This document shows, one piece after another, positions 21,401 through 33,400 of a stretch of DNA of 64,000 bases. The number at the start of each line of letters is the position of its first letter. Position 1 is the stretch's first letter. A program made the translations under genes and the position numbers. The DNA comes from Meghimatium bilineatum. Lineage: Eukaryota > Mollusca > Gastropoda > Stylommatophora > Philomycidae. The stretch covers positions 65,576,353 through 65,640,352 of the forward strand of contig CM067316.1 in assembly GCA_034231615.1 (NCBI GenBank), in the 5' to 3' direction. The notes under the pieces are model-generated. The model made no database searches and had not been told where the DNA came from. It worked only from the letters and a program-made list of their open reading frames with translations.

Positions 21401-24400
21401 GCGTGATCTTCACTATCAGATTGTTGCATAACTTGTGCATGTGGAGTACAGGGTACATCATATGTTGTATCCCGCCAACAACAATATTGGAGTCAGTGTC
21501 AAACTGAAAGAAGAAACATTGGAGTCAGTGTCAAACTGAAATAAGAAACATTGGAGTCAGTGTCAAACTGAAATAAGAAACATTGGAGTCAGTGTCAAAC
21601 TGAAATAAGAAACATCAGAGTCAGAGTCAAACTGAAAGAAGAAACATCAGAGTCAGTGTCAAACTGAAAGAAGAAACATTGGAGTCTGTGTCAAAGTGAA
21701 TGGAGAAACATTGGAGTCAGTGTCAAAGTGAATGGAGAAACATTGGAGTCAGTGTCAAAGTGAATGGAGAAACATTGGAGTCAGTGTCAAAGTGAATGGA
21801 GACTATTCCTTGGTGTCAATAACATACAGGCAAAAGAATACAACTTTTATCTGTTTTAAAAAAGACCATAATCCTATACTCAGTGGGGGCACTCATTTTT
21901 CCCTACCTAAAGTATTGTCAAATGCAGGAGATATAAATGGATACTCCCCATATGGAAGTGGAAAGTAACGGGAAACTACTGCATTATTCTCCCAAGAAAA
22001 CAGTCATGGTGACACATACATATTTTGTAATATGAACCTTTATAATATGTAATATTGATCAGAGAAGGACCTGACATACCACCAACAAATCAACTAGTAA
22101 AGGCCTGTTCGTTGGACAAATATCACATGGAAGGAAAAAATCCTGGTATGGGTGTCATACCAGCAGACATGTTCAAGACAGGAGGAGAGGTGCTTGTCCA
22201 GAAGCGTACCAAGATCTTTGTTACATACTGAAACTCAGGAACCCTGCCTCAAAACACGAAAGATGCTTCAACTGTCCACCTATATAAAGGCAAGGGATAT
22301 AAACAGTCATGTGACAACCACTGAGGGATATCATTGCTATCCATAGTTGGTAAAATATTAGCTCGTGTAATACTGAACCAACTTATATAGCAACAAAACA
22401 CATTTTCATTCTCTGGACTACATCCTCCTGGAAATCTAGTAGATTCATGGTCCTGCTACAAGAGAGATCCAGCGGTAATTTGTGAATGAACGCTGAAGAA
22501 GAAGAACTCACACCAAACAAACCACACATAAATCCACATATGATCAAAGAATAGCTGCAAACAGTCAATAATTTCACCTAGCTTGACAGCACTCTCACAA
22601 GATGTAAACATCGACACTGAGGTAACCAACAGAATAGCAAAAGCTTGTGCCACATTTGGAAGACTGCAAGAAAATGTATGGGAAAGAAGGGGAATAACAA
22701 CTACCTCCAAACTCATAGTTTATCAAGCAGCAGTAATATCATCAATCCTTCATGCCTGTGAAACATGGACAGTATATGCAAGACATGCTAGAAGACTCAA
22801 CCACTTCCACCTAAGCTACCTTCGTAAGAGACTCAACATCCATTTGTGGGAGAAAATACCAAACAGTGAAGTACTGATGAAATCTAAGTCTGTAAACTAA
22901 AATCTAAGTCTGTTGATGAACACGCAGACACGCTGGGTAGGACACATTGTCCGCATGAAAGATCATTGTCTACGAAAAATGTTATTAAGTAAAGAACTCC
23001 AGATTGGTTCCTGCAAGGTCAGAGAACAGAAGAAGCATTTTAAAGAAACTCTTAAGACATCAATGGCTCACTTCAAAATAGACACAAATTCATGGGAGAA
23101 TCTTGTAAAAAGATCCAACTGGCGTCACAGAATCAAGACTGGTGCAGCAGCTGTAGAGAACCTCAGACATTAAACTGCACAATAAAAATGTGTTAGATGA
23201 CAGGAAAGACCTGCTCAATGTCCCAGAAATCATCCCCATTACTGTACTACATCTCACTGGGCTTCATCTCGCTGGATAATTGTTCTACCAAATTTCCATG
23301 GGAGTCTGCGAATGAATGCTTACAAATCATACAACAAGGAATCTGTTAAAAATGATAAGCTGGTACAAGAACTGAGCAGACAAACATAGACAATTATTAC
23401 CTGCAGATCAGGCATACTTACATTGTTCCATTTTCCTACAAATGGTTTCTGACTTTCACATCCTAATATACAAGCTGATTGTTCATTCTCTCTTTGTGGG
23501 TATGCTTCTCTACAGTCTGCAGAAGATTGCAAATGTCATATTTTATTGCATGCCATGTTCAAGTCTTCATACATGCATCACAACTATACATGCAATCACA
23601 CAATTATATTATACATGCAATCACACAATTATATTATACATGCATCATACAATTATACATGCATCACAATGGTTTATTGGTTGCTGATCCAGCAGTGCAT
23701 GGGCTCATACCTTTTGACCACATGCCATTGTGTGATATATGCATGTGTTTGTGAGCTGTTGTTTTGTTTCATATAAAGTGTTCCATTTATCTGGCCCTGG
23801 AGGAAGAAGCATTTTTCTGATGTCATCTAGGGCTGGGCATTCAAAATGGTGGTGGTCAACAGTTTCATGGGGATCTGTGCACAGCCAGCACCCTGGAGTG
23901 TGTTATGGTTGTATTCTATTCAGGTGATTGTTAAGCTGTACATGTTGTGTGCACAGTTAGAAGATGATAAGAAACTGATATGAGGAGAAAACTGACAGCA
24001 CTGTTTTCCTATTGGATGAGGCCCCACATTATGTGCCAGATGGTCATCTTCTGCATGTTTGTTGGATAGGCTGTTAGTGTGGTGACATGTCCCTGAATGT
24101 CATTCTTGGTATAAGTAATAATGCCACAGCAGTTGGTATACTTACAGGCATAGCTGGTATATCCTGATAGATATGGGTCAGTGTCTTTGTGTATAGTCTC
24201 CTGTAAGACGGCCACATGTATCTTGTGAGTGTGTAGAAATTTAGCAAGATCTAGTTTTTTTGTTTCTTATACTACAGATGTTCAGCTGTAGGATGTTAAA
24301 TGAAGACTTTATTTTATGACAGTCTTGGCTCTGCTGGTTGGTTCTTCCTCCAAGGTTTTCTGAGTTTAATGTTTTAGTACTTCTGTAGATGTTGCTATTG

Positions 24401-27400
24401 TGTTGTGTATTGTGCATGTCGATATTTGTGTTGCTGTTTTTGATGCACTCCAGTAGTTAATTTCACGGCCAGAACAGCCTGGTTACCCACTGCCTGCTGT
24501 GGACCTTGATAACCGAGGCGATGTCCGATCTCGTTTGTAAGTAATATTTGTTATACTGGCATTATATTGTTGGGAAGTTTGTGGATTTTCAGCCCAGCCT
24601 TGGCCAGAGCATAACTATCACACCACCAGGAAGGTAGGTTTCAACCTATGCACTGCTCCAAGCAGCTGCAGCCAAGATAGGGTTCACTGTGCGCATTCCC
24701 CGCCACCAATTGACTACTGGTTATGTCGAACTTCTCTATTGCTCCAGGCATGCACCCAAATGTTCATGTCAAAAGGATTGTCACGTCCTGAGTCACTGTG
24801 CCTCTATGATGGGTTTCAGTCATAGGAAAAAACAGTGCTGTCAGTTTCCTCCTCCCCAGTGCTGCACAGTACATCTCTGGCTCCCTCCCAACCACAGAGG
24901 GTGCATACATATATATTTAGGTAAACTTGAAACACATTTCAACAACAAAATAAAAGCATAATTGTATAGATGATGTGCCATGAAGCTTCTATAAGAAGAG
25001 AATCTCAATATAATGGCATGTCATCTACTAAAGTTGTCTGTTGCATGGGTGGTTTGTCTAGTGGGCTATTTGTGCACTCCACAGATGAAAACCATGCGGA
25101 TGTATCACAATCATACATGGATCACACAATCATACATGGATCACACAATCATACATGCATCACACAATCATACATGCATCACATATAGATCACAATCATA
25201 CATGATCAATGGAAGCTAAATGATATCTGTTATGAAGACCATCACATGAGATAATTAGTTAGTTAGTTAGTCGTTGGACCATCATCACTGCAAACTGGAC
25301 ACATCCATAGTTGCTCCGATCTCTCCTTGAGTGTATCCGCCATCACACTTCTGCGGACAGTACCGGTCCTATGCTGGTTGACCATCATTCTTCTGCGCCC
25401 TCCAAAATGTTCACCTCTAGCAACACCGCATTTCAATCCCTGATCTTTAATCCTAGCCATTGAAAAGGAATCATCATCCACATTAGTCTCACTCTCGCGT
25501 GTTATATCTCTTAAGGAGTTTAAAACGTCAGCGCGATCCATTGCCCCATCGCCCTGTGCCACAATCATACACGATGCCAGTTGATCCGCTCTTTCATTGC
25601 CTCGAACGCCCACATGTCCCGGCCTGAAAATAAATGTAACCGCTTTCAAGCTCGCATTTCTCAAGGCCTCAATCCACTGTTCGCGAACGAGACCCACTTG
25701 TACCTTCTTAATCATACTCATAGAGTCACTCAAGATGCAGACCTGCGTTACCTTCTGTGTGCGTAGCCACTCAAATGCCTTGGTCACCATCATAGTCTCC
25801 ATGGTCATACTACTCGTAGTGACCGCAAAGGCACCACTTTCCTCCTTGATCATTTTACCTGCGCACTGAGCTGTAAAGGCCCAAGCACTGCGAATATGCC
25901 TAATTACAGATCCATCATTGTATATAATCACATCCCCCTCTTTGGTATTCTCACTGATTAAAGCCTGCACTTCTTTCTTCACAGCTGTGGGACACCATTC
26001 TCTGTATTCCCTGCTAAGTGATATTACTACTCTCAAACAAGTTTCAAAATCTGTGGGTAGACCTATCCATTCCGCACCTGCTGCCACATCCTGTAATCTG
26101 CACATGCTTTGTATTACATCCTCAGCACGTCCCATCCACGATCTTCCTCTCTTGAGTCTGCTGCTTTTAACTTTCTGTATTTCGGAATGCAACGGGTGTT
26201 CCTTATCTACATGTATTTGAAGGTACGCCCGTGCACTGCAATACTGTAATCTATGCTCAGCTGTTGGGCAGTCAAGTAGGTATCGCATAGCTCTTGTCAA
26301 TGTGTCTCTTGTGCATCCCAGAATGATACGCATTGCTGCATTCTGGACTCTATCCAGTCTTTCGATCTGAGTTTGGCTAAGAGTCAGAATTGCCAGTGCA
26401 TATTCCACCACAGCCACAACCAAACCGTGGTACAAAAGAAATAACAATCTTTGCTCACACTGCGCAGCAGCCATAACCTTCATTGCTGCTAAGCCTTTGC
26501 CTGCCCTTATGATAATGTGGTCAACATGTTCTCTGAAACTCAGGCTTCTGTAAAAAAAACACACCCAGATATCTCATTGTGCTAGTTCTTTCTAAACTTT
26601 TCCCGGACAACGAAACTTGTGGCATGGGTGTCTTTGCAATGTGATTGTTCAAGGAAAACCATGTCACGAATGCCTTAGACGGATTAACCACTGCTCCCGT
26701 ATCTCGACACCAATTTGTCAGTCTGTCCAGCTCCTTCTGTAGTTCCACGACGCACTCTTCTCGATTTCTGCCCTGTCTATACACCAGGATATCATCGGCA
26801 TATGACATCGTTCTGCCAACACCTGTGATTTGATTGCCAGCGATATGTACTGTGTATACATTGAAAAGTACAGGAGATAGAGGCGATCCTGTGGCAGGCC
26901 AGGGCTAATAACCGTTGGTGTAGATATCCAGTTACCACACTTAAGAACTACAACCCTGTGCATCAGGGCGGCGCCATCCCAACGCACGACAAAAGGATTA
27001 ACTGCAAGATTTAACAGCTGGTGCATCAAGATATCCAAGGACACCCTATTGTACACATCCTCAAGGTCTATTACGACCGCACATGTCTCCATGCGCGAAT
27101 CGAACCCCTCAAAAACATCCTGCGCAAATATAGCTGCATTCTGCCATGTCTTCTTTCCTGGACGATATCCTCCTAACAATGTTGGTAAACACTTATTTCT
27201 TTCAAGATAACACGATACCTTCCGGGCCACAATTTTTTCCAAAAGCTTGCCAATCGTATCATACTTAAAGGATCTTACCTTTGGCCTTATCTTCTTACTT
27301 TTGTATGAGATAATTAGTACCCACACATGTGAGATAATTAGTACCCACACATGTGAGATAATTAGTACCCACACATGTGAGATAATTAGTACCCACACAT

Positions 27401-30400
27401 GTGAGATAATTAGTACCCACACATGTGAGATAATTAGTACCCACACATGTGAGATAATTAGTACCCACACATGTGAGATAATTAGTACCCACACATGTGA
27501 GATAATTAGTACCCACACATGTGAGATAATTAGTACCCACACATGTGAGATAATTAGTACCCACACATGTGAGATAATTAGTACCCACACATGTGAGATA
27601 ATTAGTACCCACACATGTGAGATAATTAGTACCCACACATGTGAGATAATTAGTACCCACACATGTGAGATAATTAGTACCCACACATGTGAGATAATTA
27701 GTACCCACACATGTGAGATAATTAGTACCCACACATGTGAGATAATTAGTACCCACACATGTGAGATAATTAGTACCCACACATGTGAGATAATTAGTAC
27801 CCACACATGTGAGATAATTAGTACAGTTGAATCCTTCTATAGCGCATCCTCTTATAACAACTTTCCATATTTTCACAACTTTTTTCACAATCAACCAATT
27901 ATATCTATTCTATCAGCTGAAGTCGGTTGTGTCAGGTCAATGGCACATATAAAACGGCAACACAGCGCATTTCCATTCTCTGGACTACATCATGTTGAAA
28001 ATCTATCAGGAACATTGTCTGACTTCTAGTTCAGGAAGTAAAGAATAGCACCACTTTATTCTGTCCAGGAATGTCATAGGAAGTGACTAAGTAAAGTTGG
28101 GGAATTGTCTACAGACAACCTGACTCCCTGTGAAAAATGTTGGGGGATTGTCTGCAGACAACCTGACTCCCTGTGAAAAAAGTTGCGGGATTGTCTGCAG
28201 ACAACCTGACTCCCTGTGAAAAAAGTTGGGGGATTGTCTGCAGACAACCTGACTCCCTGTGAAAAAAGTTGGGGGATTGTCTGCAGGCAACCTGACTCCC
28301 TGTGAAAAAAATCATCATTGTCATATCTTGTCTCAATTTATCTTCTATCCAATAATTCCCATGGATGATCAGGAAATGAAATGAATGCCAGTGGACATTG
28401 CACCTTTGTCATTTTGTGGTAGACTCCTAGGTGACTGGGAATGCTAGATGTGCCATGACTGCGGAAATGTGAACAAATATGATAGAAGAATGCTAGATAG
28501 ACAGCCCAGAAGTGTGTGCTCCTGGCAGGATGTGGTAATCCCGAGATACTGGAATAACACTCTCAAAATGATACTAAACATGAATTCATCCACCCCCCCC
28601 CATTTACATCCATACATTCATCCACCCCCACATTTACATCCATGCATTCATCCACCCCCACATTTACATCCATGCATTCATCCACCCCCACATTTACATC
28701 CATGCATTCATCCACCCACACATTTACATCCATGCATTCATCCACCCCCACATTTACATCCATGCATTCATCCACCCACACATTTACATCCATGCATTCA
28801 TCCACCCCCACATTTACATCCATGCATTCATACAACCCCACTTTTACATCCATGCATTCATACACCCCCACTTTTACATCCATGCATTCATCCACCCCCA
28901 CTTTTACATCCATGCATTCATACACCCCCACTTTTACATCCATGCATTCATACACCCCCACATTTACATCCATGCATTCATCCACCCCCACTTTTACATC
29001 CATGCATTTGCAACCTTATAAGAGTCTCAGTGTTTCCACGGTTACACAACTGAGTTACACAACTGAGTTACACAACTGAGTTACACAACTGAGTTACACA
29101 ACTGAGAACAACCTATGCTTTTGTCAGAGAGGACATGTGCTGCCAGGAGCTATTTTCTCACAGCTAAAGCAATTTTTTCATCACCATTATCTGTGTGTGC
29201 TGTATATAGCATATTTCTGTTACACTACATACATATTACATTGATTCTGGCCAAGTTGTTGCAATGAGATTTGACCATTTCAGTTGTTACAAGATACACT
29301 ATCAGAAATGAAGGCATGCATGATCTGTCACAGATTTTCTCTAGTGTGCCATTTATCTGAACAATTTAGTAGCCACTGACTTAGATAATCTTTCATGTCC
29401 TGTCAAACTAAAACTGTGTCTTGTGATCAATATTCTCTAAAACATGGCGGGTGAGCGACTGAGCACATAATTAGAAGGTAACTGCTCATAAATAAAATAT
29501 AGCAACCCTCACACATAAATAAAATATAGCAACCCTCACACATAAAGAACTATAAATTGACCAATTTCTTTGATTTTTTTGTTTTAGGTAGTAACAACCG
29601 TACCCGCTCATGGTAGAAATATTTACTGCTCCGGCATCTTAAGATTTACTCACATGAGAAAAAAATTAGATGGAATGTTGGTTGTGATAACAAAATTAAT
29701 TTTCAAAAACTGAAAGAATGATGACGTAAAATGTCGACTAGATGGTAATATTAACATACTGTCTGAGCAAGGCTTGATGGAAAAATCTTTGTCTTTAATA
29801 TCAAACACCAGCTGGTTAGCAGGATGTAGCCCTTTGGATCAGAAAGTGTCACAGTTTACAGCTTGACTGTGATATCTGTGCCTTTCGGTCATACACATCC
29901 AGATATTGGTGCTGTAACCTGATATCTGACTGAAGAACGATGAAGAAGATACACATCCAACTTTTGTGTCACTTTGAACTACAGGATTGGACATCAAATG
30001 ACAACCCAACAGCCTTTGCTGCTTCTTATGACATGCATGGCAGATCACAGTGTTGCTATTTTGTTCTTCCATTTCTCTCCCAGAACATGCATGTGATTAA
30101 CCTACAGCCACCCACCGGCTGCATATGTCACATATTTCCTTTCTCCAATAGAAACACGAGGGCAGTGTATGTGACATTCAAATTAGCCATTTGTTGTCAT
30201 GGTAAACAATCTCACATGATCTTTCCGATCATGATTTTGCAACAACTCTTTACTAGAGTTACTGTCCTTGTATTTTTCAGCAGTATTTGAAAGATTCGTA
30301 CATTACATTTGGTCTATTAACGTTGGGAAGCCAAGCCACAATGTTTACTTAATTTTGGAAAGCCATTGTTCGTGTAGGCCTATTCTTCTTGGATACTGAT

Positions 30401-33400
30401 TCAATCGAAGGAGATTTTGAAGGCTTGAATGTGTTAGCTATTGTAGATTAAGCTAAAATAACTGAAATGTGGATAATATTTCATAATAATGGTGACGTAA
30501 ATTATATCAGTAGTCCGGGTTTTCTGGCTATCATCATCCTTGACCCCGTGAGTGGACTAGGTCTAGACTAGGCCTATCAGGAAACTGTGAGTTCTTTATG
30601 TGCATGTGTTTCTGCTATTGTCTATGTTGGTAGTCCCACTGACACACACAAACAAACAACATCACCATATCCAGCATCCACTTATCTCTATTGTCTCTGA
30701 ATTTGAAATCAATAACTCAATAAATAAAATAGTTATAGGCCTATGCCAAAAAAGCAAACAAATTGTGCCAGGGGAAGTAGGCTATTTTTAATCTGGGTTC
30801 CTACAGGATGTGAATTTATGTCTACATCCACCGAAGATGGATTTCTAAGGCCATTGGCTCAAATAAAATAGAAACACAATGCTTTTCCAATTTACGGACT
30901 ACATTCTGATGGAAATCTAGTAGAATCATTGTCCTGCTACAAGACAGATCCATCAGGAATTTGTGAATGAACGCTGAAGAAGAATGTCTAACAAGATGAA
31001 TGAGCAATAAGAATGTGCGTACTGTCTGAGCATGACTTGATGGTATCGTTAATCTCCGCCCCTTTTCTAAGCAGTTCAATGATTGAGTACAAACGACATC
31101 CTCGGCTACAGCAGTATCTTGGCCGACTCTAAATTGTTTTATAAGGAAATAAATATTTTACAATGATTTTTAAAAAAAGTAACGTACACGTAGTATGCTA
31201 AAGACAACAGCAGGTTTCATTATACGATTGTATACAAACTGAAGGGCTTAGTAAAAGAAGGGAATATTCCACATTTGTAAACTTCTCAACAAAATTCCAT
31301 CAAAAGTTATTAAGTGCAGAAAAAATTTCAAGATTGTATGAACTTTTCTATATTTTCTGAACATTTAATATATACTATCATCATATTTTCCAAAAAACTT
31401 AATTTTAACAGAAATTTGTGATAGGCCCTTCTTCCAAAAACCCTTCAGTTCATTTGTCACAAGTATAAATGTCACATCTAACACACAAGTATAAATTTCA
31501 GATATAACACAAGTATAAATGTCACATCTAACACACAAGTATAAATTTCAGATATAACACAAGTATAAATGTCACATCTAACACACAAGTATAAATTTCA
31601 GATATAACACAAGTATAAATGTCACATCTAACACGCAAGTATAAATTTCAGATATAACACAAGTATAAATGTCACATCTAACACTAAGATCAATGTCACA
31701 TTTAGCAGAACAATAAATGTCACATCTAACACAAAAATTAAGTCAAATCTAACACAAGTATAAATGTCACACAGGTTTGAAACATCAAATCTAACACAAG
31801 TATAAATTTCACACAGGTTTGAAACATCAAATCTAACACAAGTATAAATGTCACACAGGTTTGAAACATCAAATCTAACACAAGTATAAATGTCACACAG
31901 GTTGGAAACATCAAATCTAACACAAGTATCAATGTCACACAGGTTGGAAACATCAAATCTAACACATAAATATAAATGTCACACAGGTTGGAAACATCAA
32001 ATCTAATACACAAGTATAAATGTCACACAGGTTGGAAACATCAAATATAACACAAGTATAAATGTCACACAGGTTGGAAACATCAAATCTAATACTATAG
32101 GTCCAGATGCCAAAGATAGACAGCCACAAGAAGAAAAAAGATAGGCCGCTGTGTACACTTGGTCACACTATACGATAGAAAATCGTACAAGCAAAAAATA
32201 TCATGGTAAACCGTAACATGAGACATTTCATTGTTTGGACTACATCCTGCTAATCTGCAGGAGTTTGAGAACAAAGACAGAAGTGTATGAAACACAAACT
32301 ATAAGTTGGATGGAGATAAATAGGGTTACCATAATTTTCATAGTCAAAACAGTTACCATAGTAGCGGCAAGCAAGGTTGAAGTCAGTATCAGGAGTGACA
32401 GAACAATGTAAAGTAGTGCTGCTACTTTGTATGTCTTACATTTAGATAAGGCCTTATAGTTTATTTTATTTTGAGGAAAAATGTGAAACATATATTGAGG
32501 TAGTAAAGATGTGGTTTTATAGAAGAATGTTAAGAACACCATGGACAGATAAAAAGAGTGATGAGGAAGATATCTTGAAAGAAGTTAATTTTTAAAAAAA
32601 TACTGTTTACCCGCATCAGAAAGAGACAGTCCACATTTTATGGACACATCATCAGAAGAGGAAACATGGAACACATTGTAACTACAGGCAAGTTGAAGAG
32701 CAAGAGGGGTAGGGGAAAACCAAGAGAGAAGATGCTTGAATACCTAGCATTGTGGCATGGGAGGACATTGGTACAGGAATAACTGACAGCACATAAAAGA
32801 GAAGGTCGTGGAAAGACATGATAATCAATACCACATGGCATGGACCATACGAAGAATAATCTAGATTCCATAAATCACTATCTAGATTCCATAAATCACT
32901 ATCTAGATTCCATAAATCACATGTTTTTATTGTAAAGGAAATAATGTCAGATCTATTTACAAGTACCTATATTTATATTCTGTACAAGCATATTGCATGG
33001 ATGTACAAGCAACTTTTATAAAATTTATCCTTATGACCAACAGAAGTATATTTTATATGGCAACATTATTGCTAAAATTGAATCTGCCAGGCCAAAAGGC
33101 GCAGATATCGCAGTTAAGTGGTAAACCATGACACAACGCATTCCGCTTTCCAAACTACACCATTCTAGGAGTTTGAACATTGAAAAAAAAAAGAAGATAT
33201 AGCAACACTGATTTTCATATAGACTAATTATTGAACTTTTAGGCCCCCAAATGAACTTGAGTAGCAGCATGTCAATGTAATGTAGATGGATCACCTGTGT
33301 GTTGCCGGGCCCGAAAGGGGAGCAAAGAATAGCAACACTGTTTACCTTCCGCGCATGTCGTAAAAGGCGACTAAGGAGGTTATGGGATGGAGTTGGCTGT

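Noticed and set aside
27247-28029. 260- and 199-aa ORFs on opposite strands
   Set aside because: Both are readings of the 24-bp array; neither has non-repeat support beyond LINE remnants.
28448-29079. Proline/histidine-rich ORF
   Set aside because: Translation of the C-rich 30-bp array; opposite strand is equally open.
31023-31128. Alternative reading CTQSLNCLEKGRRLTI of exon 2
   Set aside because: Another frame of the same stretch; only the RGCRLYSI frame fits both flanking exon phases and the TMEM59 Cys pattern.
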